Shown here in pieces: positions 1 to 9,855 of a stretch of 64,000 nt of DNA (position 1 is its first letter; each line of letters starts with the position of its first letter). Under the pieces are notes generated by a model. That model did no database searches. It worked only from the letters and a program-made list of their open reading frames with translations, and had not been told where the DNA came from. The DNA comes from Trematomus loennbergii (lineage: Eukaryota > Chordata > Actinopteri > Perciformes > Nototheniidae). The stretch is from the NCBI GenBank assembly GCA_012861695.1, contig JAAOOA010001601.1, positions 46,670 to 110,669 on the forward strand, read 5' to 3'. Both the position numbers and the translations under genes were made by a program.

Positions 1-593
1 TTTTATTAACAAGAAAAACTCCAACATTTTATTTTGTACAGACATGTAAATGTGGCACTCATCTCACATCTTGAACATAGAAACACAATTTATTACAAAC
101 TCAACCTGTTAGCTTTTCTTTGAATGTGTTTTATTTCCTTCTTCAAACTTTCATTGATGCATTCAACACATTGAGACTTAGTCAAAAATAAAAGACATTT
201 AGAATAAAATATCTACAATGAAAGAAGCTCTGGTGCTTTCTCTCTCTCATGCTTTACAAGAGAAACAACAACATACAAATACATCAATATCGATATTCAA
301 CAAATATTTAGAGCAAAGTTTACATTTCCATGCAGAGAAATATGAGTTGAGGTTAACAGAAATCCTCCTGAGCAGTGACAGCCTCCATGGCTAAACAGAC
401 ACAGGAAGGAGCGCCGCCTAAAGAAACTCCAACATCTACAGAACAACTCATGAGAAGATGTTAAAGCACATCCCATAATGTTTGATTGACAGCTGATCTC
501 TGTGCAGTGAAGACATGAACAATCAGCTCTCAGCAACAATGATGGACACACAATGAGTTTAAGAAGTAGAAGAGTTCCTCAAATGACTTCAGG
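1..593 (-). other. TRIM copy 1, 3' untranslated region
   Basis: This is the sequence downstream of the TRIM1 stop codon. It is almost identical to the regions downstream of the other four TRIM copies (9856-10448, 34172-34764, 42552-43146, 58940-59521). On the minus strand it carries two AATAAA-type signals near its far end (around 1-35), consistent with a 3' UTR of about 570-590 bases. The window edge cuts it. At about position 120 it has ctttGaatg, a variant shared only with copy 3; copies 2, 4 and 5 have ctttTaatg. Confidence 0.75.
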
Positions 594-2245
594 CTATTTC
601 AGTTTACAAAACTCAGCTGTGTCTCCATCAATAAGGCCAAACTCCAGCATGTAGCGGCTGAGTGAATGTGGTCTGGACTCTGTGGAGGAGAGTCATGGTT
701 TCAGAGATGCTGTAGAAGGACAGAATACCTGCTCTGTGATCCAGGTACACTCCTACTCTGGAGGACAGAGGACCTGAGACGGGAGTTTTGATAGTTGTAA
801 CGAAATAAATAACTGTTTTGTTTACACTCTAAGGACCAAGATTTGTCATTGAGTCCAAATCCACTTCCATCCTCTGCTCTGCTGATATTCTTGTATGCGA
901 CTGCTACAGAAACGTCTCCCCCCTCCACTCCACCTCCCAGTAACAACGTCCAGTCAGACTCTCTCTACTCAGGACCTGAGAACATAATGAATCTGTCTGG
1001 GTGACTAGAATAAGACTGATCTTGTTCCATGCGTGTTGCTTTTCTGCTCCCCTCAGATAATAACAGCTGTGTGTGCTGTGTTTGGATCCAGTGTGATCTC
1101 CTGTGAATATTGTAAGAACCCAGCTCTGGTGGTGGGCTCTGCTGCTGACAGTAAAACATCCACTTCAGTCGGTGAGACGTTTGTCCATTCCTCTCTCAGG
1201 ACGTCCTGTAGTTTGTCTCTGACTGCTGACAGGGCCGCCGTCACGTCCTCAAAGTAGCTCAGAGGACGGATGTTGATGCTGGATGAGTGTGTAGGTTCAC
1301 TGAGGGCTGACAGTGAGGGGTAGCTGTGCAGAAACTGGTTGTGATCCTCTGTGTGAGACAGCAGCTTCAGCTCAGCGTCTCTCCTCTTCAGCTCAGCCAT
1401 CTCCTGCTCCAGCTTCTCCTGAAGCTCTCTGACTCGACTCACTTCACTCTTCTGCTGGGATCTGACCTGCTGCTTCACATCAGAGCTTCTTTTCTCCATG
1501 AGACGGATCAGCTCAGTGAACGTCTTCTCACTGTCCTCCACTGCTTTATCAGCAGAGCCATTGACGGCCTCCACCTCCTGCTGAAGCAGCTTCACCTCCT
1601 TCTCTCTGTCCTGGATTCTCTGCTGGATGTTTAGTCGACTCCCCTCCAGCTCTCTCTGCCTCTCAGTCCTTTCTGCAGCAGCTGACACTGTGTCGTGGCC
1701 TTTGTGTTCGTCCACAGAGCAGAGATAACAGATACACTGCTGATCAGTGCGGCAGAACATCTTCATCACCTCGTCGTGACGAGAGCAGATGTTCTCCTGG
1801 AGCTTCTTGGAGGGCTCCACCAGCTTGTGTTTTTTAATGGAGCTACGTCATAATGAGGCTGGAGGTGTTTGTCACAATAAGAGGCCAGACACTGCAGACA
1901 GGACTTACAGGCTCTCAGTTTTCTCCCAGTGCAGAAATCACAGGCCACATCTTCAGCTCCAGCATAGCAGTGATCAGCAGGAGCAGCTTGGAGTCCAGTC
2001 TTCTTCAGCTCCTCCACTAAAGCTGCTAACATGGTGTTTTTCAGCAGGACAGGCCTCGGTGTGAAGCTCTGCCTACACTGAGGGCAGCTGTGGATCTTCT
2101 TCTCATCCTCTCCATCCCAGAAGCCTTTAATACACTTCATGCAGTAGCTGTGTCCACAGGGAATAGCCACCGGATCCTTCAGTAGATCCAGACAGATCGA
2201 ACAAGAGAAGGTTTCCCGGTCCAGCTGAACTCCTTTCTGCGCCAT
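594..2245 (-). CDS. finTRIM/TRIM16-like RING-B-box-coiled-coil-SPRY protein, copy 1 (frame-disrupted)
   Basis: Probable E3 ubiquitin ligase of the teleost finTRIM/TRIM16-like family, expected in the cytosol. The start chosen is the ATG at 2245 (MAQKGVQL). Domains in order: C3HC4 RING with C15, C18, C30, H32, C35, C38, C54 and C57; B-box1 about residues 93-131; B-box2 about 153-190 ([21 protein letters not shown]); a coiled coil about 195-300; then PRY-SPRY with CYWEVEW and [16 protein letters not shown]. The coding region is one exon. The frame breaks near 1845 (between the B-boxes) and about 1072, 975 and 915 (inside PRY-SPRY), each a 1-2 nt indel at a site where the paralogues also differ. 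Either a recent pseudogene or a consensus error; family identity is secure, integrity is not. Confidence 0.93.
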
Positions 2246-2275
2246 TTCCCCTCTCAGTGGCAGCGAGTGTCTGAG

Positions 2276-2285
2276 TTTCACTTCC
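2276..2285 (-). promoter_or_regulatory. ETS-IRF composite (EICE-like) motif upstream of TRIM1
   Basis: On the minus strand this reads GGAAGTGAAA, matching GGAANNGAAA, the composite site for PU.1/SPI-family ETS factors with IRF4/IRF8. It is about 31 bp upstream of the ATG and is followed further upstream by a GTTTCAGGTTTC stretch that resembles an interferon-stimulated response element with 3-nt spacing. The motif is kept in all five copies (12129-12138, 36442-36451, 44817-44826, 61212-61221). Function is inferred; finTRIM genes are known to respond to virus or interferon in several fish. Confidence 0.5.
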
Positions 2286-2300
2286 TGAAACCTGAAACTA

Positions 2301-2993
2301 TGGCCCAATCCCAAACCGCCCCCTACACACTACCCCTCCGTTTGCGCGTTCGCGCGGAGGGTCCGCCACATTAAGTACTGTTCCAAACCAACGAGTGTGG
2401 AGAGGTGTGGAGGGGGAGTGGGCTATCAAGCCCTCAAACAGCGAGTCTGCATCGGTGCTGACTTGAGACCGGTCTCTACCTGACCGGAGTCACGCTGTGT
2501 GTGTCCGTCAGGAAACACGCTGTTTACAAGTAGTTCCAGCAAACATCCACTGATAAATTGCGATGTTAACAACCTCATGATAACCTCATATTTTTTAAAT
2601 ACCTGTGTTTAGTCTAGAAAAAGGTAAATGTGTGCATTTTATTATAAAGTTGTGTATATTTACAGACTGTTGCAAAAACTAAGAAGCTTATAAACATCAG
2701 GTTTAAACCTAAAAGAGCTTTACAAAGTAACACAATGAAAGATGTTTGGAGTTTTATTTGAGTTATTAATTTAAATGTTTTGTCAAAGAGCTGCTGATTT
2801 GAAACCGTTGTTACATACAGTTACGGCATTTCCTGTTTCTGCCGGAGAGAGGGGAGTTTGTCCCAAAGCTTGCTGCTGTATTTACTCCCTCCATCTGACA
2901 GGAGGGAGCCTCGTTGAGCTGCGAGTGTGGCTACAGACGGAGTTCACTCCGCCACGGAGGGGTAGGGTCGAGGGAGTGGTTTGGGATTGGGCC
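2301..2993. mobile_element. MITE-like element with TA duplication in the TRIM1 promoter
   Basis: The ends are inverted repeats, GGCCCAATCCCAAACC at the left and its exact complement at the right. Similarity continues imperfectly for about 40 bases. TA flanks both sides (2299-2300, 2994-2995). Copies 2, 3 and 5 read straight through this point, so they provide the empty site. The element has no coding capacity. It begins 56 bp upstream of the TRIM1 start codon and separates the proximal motifs from the ancestral upstream region. The TA duplication suggests Tc1/mariner-type mobilisation, but the family is not assigned. Confidence 0.75.
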
Positions 2994-3146
2994 TACGTGA
3001 GCTGTGATCTGAACAGCATGGGTGTTTGCAGTGAATGTGGCCTATCAGCTCTTGTGCTTTACCCACATGTTGGTAACACCCATCCTCCTCAGTGTGGATC
3101 TAAAGGGGAGGAGCCAGGAAATACAGAGTGGAGCGGCTGTGTCTGA

Positions 3147-4101
3147 AGGCTCACTCACACAAGGCCGTTTGCGTTTTATGCACAGTATTCGTATTCAAAA
3201 AAGTCTTCCGTTCACATGCATTTGTTTCATTTAACGTGTCTGTTCAAATGAGGCCGCTGGAAACTCTGTAGTACATATGCTGGGACTGTAAGTGGCGCTG
3301 TAACTTCCGCCAATATACACCAAAGCCCGAAGAAGAGCAGCCTGGAGCAGCCCCGCAGCAATGTTGCCATGGCTACCCTTCTGTTTAAGCCTGAAACTGA
3401 AACTGAAACTGAAACTGAAAGAAACCGAATCTGTTGTTGCTGATGGTTGTGGTAGAGGAGCTGTATATTTTTGCACTAATATCTGTAGCATGGTCAGTAG
3501 CAGTAGCACTAGCAGTAGCTACTGACAGGAGGAAGTCAGTGTGTGTGGCGATTGCTGGTATTCAGCGGGATATAGTAATTTCCTCAGCATATGGATAAAT
3601 GCAACGGGAAGTTAACTGAAAGAAACCAAGAAGCACGTCTCTGTGGATATTGCATCGAGAGGACGGCTCAGAAAGAGAGATATTCTCTACAAACACCGGG
3701 TGAGATGCACCTTTGTCAATATAATGGATCAATGCATGAAATCTGACTCTGTTTATTTTGTTTAAGGAGTATATTGGGCGTTAACAATTCTGGTTTGCCT
3801 TTTAAATATTATTTCATTCAAGAACCCCTTGTGCGTTTAATTAACACAGCTATTTTTGATAGTTGCTAGTACAGCAGTGAGCAGGAGAGGCGGGGCTATC
3901 CTATTTTTCCAGGCAATATTCGTATAGAGGCGATTAAACGACTCGGTTGACCCCCAGAGCGTTTCGTTTGCAAATCTATCCACCTTGGGACCCGTTATCG
4001 TTTGTGTGGTCAGTTTTCTATCGGCCTCGTCTAAATAATAGGGCTATACGCACGCGAAACTATGCAGATACAAGCCGTTTTCTCCTCGTGTAAACGGCGC
4101 C
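3147..4101. mobile_element. 955-bp insertion with 3-bp TGA duplication upstream of TRIM1
   Basis: TGA flanks both ends (3144-3146 and 4102-4104), and copies 2 and 3 have one uninterrupted copy of the site. The termini are only loosely inverted (TCACACAAGGCCGTTT at the left; AAACGG near the right). No long reading frame is convincing. A 3-bp target duplication fits PIF/Harbinger-type elements. It contains an IRF-like hexamer array at 3393-3426. Confidence 0.6.
3393..3426 (+). promoter_or_regulatory. tandem GAAACT hexamer array (ISRE/IRF-like)
   Basis: Four exact GAAACT hexamers run from 3393 to 3416 and are followed by GAAA and GAAACC. The repeated GAAANN pattern with 6-bp spacing is the core that interferon regulatory factors bind. 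It lies inside the 955-bp insertion, about 1.15 kb upstream of TRIM1, and is absent from the other copies. Regulatory activity is inference. Confidence 0.5.
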
Positions 4102-4302
4102 TGAGAGCAGGAAGAAGAGGGAGGGCTTATCAAACTCTGACTCATTCCAGCAGGAGGAGCAGCGCTGACACTCTGAACTGTTTCCTCATTCACAAACGGA
4201 GCCTCGCTTACAACCTGCTCTACATTTGAAAACAGTCTTCAGCTGTAAAATATTTGTTTTAAATTCAGGCTTTTGTAGCACACAGCTCCACACTCATGGT
4301 AG

Positions 4303-5720
4303 CAGTGGTGAAAGAAGTACTCAGATATTCTACTAAAGTAAAAGTAGAAACACTACAGGGTCTAATTTGAGCAACTGTATGTCCTGCTGCTGGATATCTT
4401 ATCCTATAAATCTGTCAAAGTGTATTTAATAACTGATTTATTTTTTGAATTATCTACTAATCTATACAGTATCTAACTTGTAACTAAAAGCTGTCGAGTA
4501 GAAGTAAAGCAGCATAAACTGAGAGATATTGGCATCAAAAATAGTTAAAGTACCAAAAGTAAAAGTACTTACTGCGCCCAATGTCCCATTTTAGAATCTT
4601 ATATTGAATTACTGGATTCTTTCATTTTGTTTACGTTAATGTGTTCATCACAGCTGTTAAAAGTGGAGCAAGGTTTACTTTATATACTGCTGCTGGATAT
4701 CTTATAATAATAATAATAATAATTATAGATCACTGTTTATTCATATTTTGTTTAATCTAATCATTTGTATTTGTAAGTAACTAGTAACTCATTTTGTCAA
4801 ATAAATGCAATGCTTTCTGCGGTCATGACTACTTCACTTTGACTGTGGTCTTTTTTCAGCTCTTTAATGAATAAGAAAACCCCTGCAGTCGTATATTTTC
4901 CAGACCTGAGGTGGTTTACAAATATCTCCTGAAAATGAATTCACAAGGCAGTAAAAACTGAAAATCCATGCTTTTTCCTCATGACTTCTTTCAGTCAGGT
5001 AACACAGTATCTGGGATGCATTGTCTTCAAACTGTTAACTCTGTATGTAAGGACTCCACGGTGCAGACCCATGGAGAGAAATCAAGTGTAGTGATTGTCT
5101 CTGGTGCTCCAATGTATAGTAAATGCTCTTCAGCCCCACCCTTGGAACAAACTCCCAGCAGCTTCACATCTGATAATCACCACCGGACAGGTCAGGAATT
5201 ATATTCTATTCTATTTTATTTGTAGTGTATGAGTTTGAGATTGTGCACTATATACTCAACATGTTAGGTACAAACCATTTACGGTTAAACAGAAAAGGTT
5301 CAAATCCCCTGTTACCTGTAAGAAAACTAAAGCTCAGAATTGTTAAACAGAGGATTGGCATTCATATCATCTGACACCATATCTGTCTGCATGCCATATC
5401 CCGCATTAACCACAGAGTAGCAGCGTTGCCTCTTAACCCATTCATATACCACCCTTTATGTATACAGTCTATGATTCCAGCAAATTAAACTAAAAGCATT
5501 AGATTCCTCACTAAACTGTGTTCCTCAGATCAGGGGAATGTTTTATGAGTGGCATTAAACTGCAGTCTGATCTCATGTGAACTTCAGGCATGTGGTTTGG
5601 GTTGAGGTGAGGTTAAGTATAAAGTAGCATAAAATGAAAGCACTGAAGTAAAGTACACACGTCAAAAAAATACTCAAGTAAAATACTTGAGTAAATGTAC
5701 TTAGTTACTTTCCACCACTG
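4303..5720. mobile_element. old hAT-like repeat forming the shared TRIM upstream block (unit A, copy 1)
   Basis: The left end reads CAGTGGTGAAAGAAGTACTC, and the right end is the complement of a CAGTGGTGGAAAGTAACT terminus. Both are rich in AGTAAAAGTACT motifs typical of a very common teleost hAT family. No 8-bp duplication survives, so the insertion is old. The left part recurs upstream of all five TRIM copies; the right end is present only in unit A. It carries the exon-like segment at 4995-5190. Confidence 0.5.
4995..5190 (+). other. orphan exon-like segment, unit A copy 1
   Basis: A 196-base open segment begins after a good acceptor (ctttctttcag) and ends at a donor (CGGACAG then gtcagg). 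It encodes about 65 residues rich in Ser and Thr, starting SGNTVSGMHCLQTVNSVCKD, with no family I recognise. It is nearly identical in four units (15979-16174, 37677-37870, 54015-54210), with a 2-nt deletion in the third. It may be a remnant of another gene caught in the duplication or a spurious frame. Confidence 0.3.
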
Positions 5721-5882
5721 ACCACCACACAATAAAGACTGTAAGTTAACACCACCATGTGCAATGTATAATATCCACTCATGTAACACCATTGTACATG
5801 TGTGAAACGAAAAGGGATTTTGTATTGTTATATCTGATTCTAAAAGCATCCAAGTGATTTTCTCCTGCATAATCCCGTGTCC

Positions 5883-5896
5883 CCACTAGGTGGCGG
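5883..5896 (+). promoter_or_regulatory. CTCF-like motif between TRIM1 and rabggtb
   Basis: CCACTAGGTGGCGG matches the CTCF core consensus CCASYAGRKGGCRS at every position. It lies about 85 bp upstream of the rabggtb start codon, between two divergent genes, and recurs at 38568-38581. A near match (one mismatch) occurs at about 62165 in another repeat, so the motif may be transposon-borne. Binding is not shown. Confidence 0.45.
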
Positions 5897-5980
5897 TAAT
5901 GCGCATCTTAACCAGTTTGACAGCCACCAAAAAGAAAACAGAAGAAGAAGAAGTAGCCTGATCATGCGAACATCTCCAGA

Positions 5981-8971
5981 ATGGTAACCGGTTATCGTGT
6001 TGTAAATGTCATCGTTACTCAGCTTATTTTTATATAATAATACAGCCGAAATGCATTAACATGTCCACTTATCTCCGTTATGTTCAGCTTTAGCGTTACA
6101 TTGACAGCTTACCTGTGAAAACAGCTAACATAAGTAAAGTGGTTAGCATCAGAGTTAGCATGTAGCTCAATGATACCAAAACAACTGCAATTTTCACTAA
6201 TTTCGCTACATAATATTAGTCATTTTCAGGCTTGACACGCAGGTTGTGGTTGTATATCATTGAAACAAGGTCATTTAGAAATGTCCCATGTTTAAAATAT
6301 ATAATACACTGTAGTATGTCATATATTCATTGTCTTAAGTTTCTTTTGAGCTTTTTAGGTTATTATTTGTATATTTTCTTTGTTTATGTTTGCACCACCA
6401 TACACCAAAGCTAATTCTTGTTTATGTAAACGTGTAAAACACTTGATTCTGATTCTGATAAGTATTGTGGTGATGTGTTCAATGTCAGGGTACCCAAGTG
6501 AAAGATGTCATCATTAAGCCTGACGCCCCCAGCTCTCTGCTGCTGGACAAACATGCAGACTACATCGCTGCCTACGGCTCAAAAAGGATGACTATGTGAG
6601 TAAAAGGACATTTTGTAGGATTAATTGATGTTTTTTTAGGAGTGTATATTTTAGTTCCCAGGGTCCTATGTTCCCCAAGTGTATTTTATCTTTATATGAC
6701 ACATGAAGGACACTTTTTAGAGGAATTCATGTTTTAAGCAATGCCATTGTTAAATATTCGATGTATGTTTTTCATGGTCAATAAGTTGAAATCACCCACC
6801 TTCAGCTAAAAGCAAACTGATCTACTCTTTGAAACAGACACCATCAAATGTGCAGATATACCACAGCATGTCAGCAATTCTTCTTGTCATATTCACTCAT
6901 TCGTCTACATAATATGACTTTACTCCGCATCGGTTTTGACCCACCATTTTTTTTCCTGAACATATTTTGACTGTAATAACTGCATTCAAAACTCTCACTT
7001 CAATTTCCTTGCTTGATCTGTGAATGGCCTTACCAACCTCTTCCAACATTGTTAAGTAAAGAGAATAATGCTAAGGCTAGTCTTGGATCCAAGGAACATT
7101 CATTCTGGAAAAAAAACACGTAAAATCTCCTAAATTGTCTTTACCACAGACCAGGGATTTAACCAAAAACCCATAAAAAAATCCCATAGATTTTGAGATG
7201 AGGGACCCATAAGTGCAATAATGCTGACTCATTCCCGGGTTTTTGGACTCATTCCTGCTGCACTGTTTATCTTTCCTGTTTGTTTGTGTTTGTCCAGAGG
7301 CCTGTACTACGAAGCCGGATTTTCGCTTAGCCGGCTGACTTCAGGGAAAACTCGGGCTTTCCGGTCCTACGACGCTGGTTCTCTTTTTAGCGGGCTAGAT
7401 CTCCATGGTAACTTATGCTGAGCGGCTAACCTCCTCGGGAGGAGGTTAGGTTGCAGGCTAAGAGATCAACTCAGTGAAAGCACCGCCTGCTGACCAATCA
7501 GAGCTCCGTGTGCGGAGTTTAAAGCTATCAAGTCATATTACAGGATAGAGGAAATACAGAAAAACTGCCGTTGCAGGAAAGACGGCCGGCAAAAATCAAC
7601 TGACTGTGTGAACGTGAAAATGAATAGAATATCCCCTCCCATCTTCAGAGCAATCTGACTATTATAACATTAGCGTTAAGAAAGCTTACTTAAATATCTG
7701 CCACAACATAAGTAACCGGATCAGAGTAACATTAAGTACAGTCCGCGGCACTGTGAGTGCAGACGTCGATGTGTCCCATTATCATTCATATCATATCACA
7801 TCATAATGTATCATATATTTCCTTATTTGAGTCAGCTTCTTGAGCCGTATCTGGCCGTGCAACACTCACAGTGTCACATACTGTATGCAGAAGTATTATT
7901 TTAAGCAACACATTAAGTTGACGAAACACTCGAGTCAAATGTAATTAAAGTCAGATCCACTCGTGTCTTAGACGGGGCAGTGATTTCATAAACCTGTTAA
8001 TGTACGCATTCAACACTTTTTCTTTACCAGCTGTATTCACCTTGCAGGTGCAGCTATGTGGCTTTTATCCTGGATAAAGTGTTTAAGTCATGGATGTTTA
8101 ACTTCTTCATATTTGACTAATATTAAAGTTCACTTTTCATTCAGGAAGTATGACGCTGCGCTGTCAGTACGCTTGTCCATGTTTGAGATTGGTCGAATGC
8201 TCCAAATACCACCCCTTTCATGTGAACGCGCACCTAACTAGATAGGACACGGCTGGCTTGAGCGATCCACTTGATAACCAGCGTCGTAGTACAGCTTAGC
8301 GAGAGCGCGTATGTTTTGGATTGGGCCAACCCTAACTCAAACATATCCAGGTTAGGAAAATCCGGCTTCGTAGTACAGGCCTCAGGAGTACACACTGTCA
8401 GAGTACCTGCGGATGAGCGGCATCTACTGGGGGCTGACGGTGATGGACCTGATGGCGCAGCTGCCCCGGATGAACCGGCCGGAGATCGTAGACTTCATCA
8501 AATCCTGTCAGCACGAGTGTGGAGGCCTCAGCGCCAGCATCGGACACGACCCCCACCTGCTCTACACCCTCAGCGCCGTGCAGGTGACTCCTCAGACAGC
8601 CAACAGGAAATGTGACAGATTGCTAAACCTATTCTTGTTTTTCTCATCAACTTCTGTGGATGAGAGAAGTTGGAAATGTCGCCAACAAACGAAAAAAATA
8701 GTATACTTTGCTTTGATTCAAAGTTGATGCAAGCAGACATTTTAAGTATGTTTTAATGGATTTAGTTCCTGGAGGACACACAGAACTATACAATAATTTA
8801 GTTTCTTAAAGATTGTATTTATCTTACTCTTTCTCTCTCTCTAGCAGCCTCAGTACCCAAATCCTTTCAGTCTATTTACTGTTTTACTCCTGTCTTCAGA
8901 TCCTGTGCTTGTACGACAGTGTGGATGCTCTCGATGTGGACAAAGTGGTGGAGTACATCAAAGGGCTGCAG
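5981..8971 (+). pseudogene. rabggtb: geranylgeranyl transferase type-2 subunit beta, 5' half only, copy 1
   Basis: Rab geranylgeranyltransferase beta subunit attaches geranylgeranyl groups to Rab GTPases. Exons seen: 5981-5983 (the ATG alone, then gtaacc), 6489-6595, 8386-8583 and 8900-8971. They encode the N-terminal ~127 residues ([54 protein letters not shown]) of a protein that is normally about 330. Exon 2 has lost one base in GGCTCAAAAAGG relative to copy 2, which breaks the frame. A transposon sits at the exon-3 acceptor. The remaining catalytic repeats and zinc site are absent, and the sequence jumps to an unrelated segment after GLQ. Identity is secure; function is very unlikely. Confidence 0.9.
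7298..8382. mobile_element. TIR element inserted at the rabggtb exon-3 splice acceptor (copy 1)
   Basis: The inverted termini are AGGCCTGTACTACGAAGCCG and its complement, extending about 27 bp. CAG flanks both ends (7295-7297, 8383-8385). The original intron end, a T-rich tract ending tttgtccag, is now left of the element, and the duplicated CAG lies directly before exon 3. The same insertion is in the second unit A, so it predates that duplication. No transposase is seen. Confidence 0.75.
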
Positions 8972-9118
8972 ATAAAGATGCCAAAGCAGGAGATGCTGAA
9001 CAGGAGACAGTTTCAGGCAGATCTAGCATCCTCTCTCATCCTGGTAACAATGCTTTTCTGCTTTTCTGAAATACAGAAGAGGATTAGGACCACATGTGGA
9101 TTTATCTTTTGGACCTGA
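8972..9118 (+). other. foreign in-frame tail fused to rabggtb exon 4 (copy 1)
   Basis: From 8972 the sequence no longer resembles RABGGTB. The exon-4 frame continues for 48 codons to a TGA at 9116-9118, with AATAAA at 9143-9148. The same segment occurs without rabggtb at about 30202-30340 and 58501-58640, so it belongs to unit B and the join is a duplication breakpoint near 8970. An alternative frame reads KDAKAGDAEQETVSADLASS, which looks more coding-like but is unassigned. Confidence 0.55.
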
Positions 9119-9855
9119 CCAAAACTGATTTTTTTTTTGAGTAATAAATCAAAATTCTTACTTAAATCTCAGATCTATGAAAACTAATTCTGAAGGTTTT
9201 CATGAAAATAAATAAAATATATTTTAAGAAAAAGTCAGATTTCTGAGATTTTCTTTAAAAAAATTGAAAATCTGAATTTCTTTTGTAAAATAATTTTTTT
9301 TAATCAGAATTCTGACTTTCACTAGTAAAGAACATGTTGAGGTCTGACCAAAGTGATTTTTTTCTAACTTTAATCTCAGATTTCTGTAATTTCATTAAAA
9401 AAAAGGAATAAAAAAATATTTATTCTGAATTCTGAGATTTTCAGAAAAAAAATGTTCTTAAGAAAAAGATTTATTAAAAATATTCTGAATTCTGACTTGT
9501 TTCTCAATATTCTGACTAAAATCTTGAAACATAAAAAAAATATCACTTTAGTTCAGATCTCACATTTCTCCACATGTTCCTAACCCTCTTCCATAGACGT
9601 TTCGTCCTCTCCATTCTTTGGTGTAAATAAATGCACTTGTGTTCACTTTCCCCCCCGACTCTCTCAATGTTATTTGTTGTCGTGTGTTACTGTCTCCTTT
9701 TTTGTCCTAGAGCTTATTGGGGACGTAGCAGTAAAACAAGAACTACATGTATTAAAAATTCAACTCAACTTAGTGCAGCTTCACTGGAGAGGAGAGATCA
9801 TTCATTTTAAGATTACAAACAAAGACTGAGATTTTCACTTGTGTCCTCTTAGCTC
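9119..9855. repeat. AT-rich degenerate repeat and spacer at the end of unit A (copy 1)
   Basis: Positions 9119-9560 are built from variations of TCTGAGATTTTC and GAATTCTGACTT separated by A or T runs. The same block ends the other units (30345-30690, 41817-42240, 58655-58930). From 9560 to 9855 I see only spacer; an AATAAA near 9627 followed by GT-rich sequence could be an old poly(A) site. No gene is visible. Confidence 0.5.

Noticed and set aside
297..551. 84-residue minus-strand open frame (MCPSLLLRADCSC...) present after every TRIM copy
   Set aside because: It lies in the TRIM 3' UTR on the same strand and is conserved only because the units are near-identical; composition is not protein-like.
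1326..1634. 102-residue plus-strand frame ([15 protein letters not shown]...) conserved in all copies
   Set aside because: Antisense shadow of the Leu/Gln/Glu-rich coiled coil of TRIM.
5984..8899. Possible SNORD45-type box C/D snoRNAs in rabggtb introns
   Set aside because: Known in mammalian RABGGTB introns, but I found no convincing paired RTGATGA and CTGA boxes with a closing stem in these introns.
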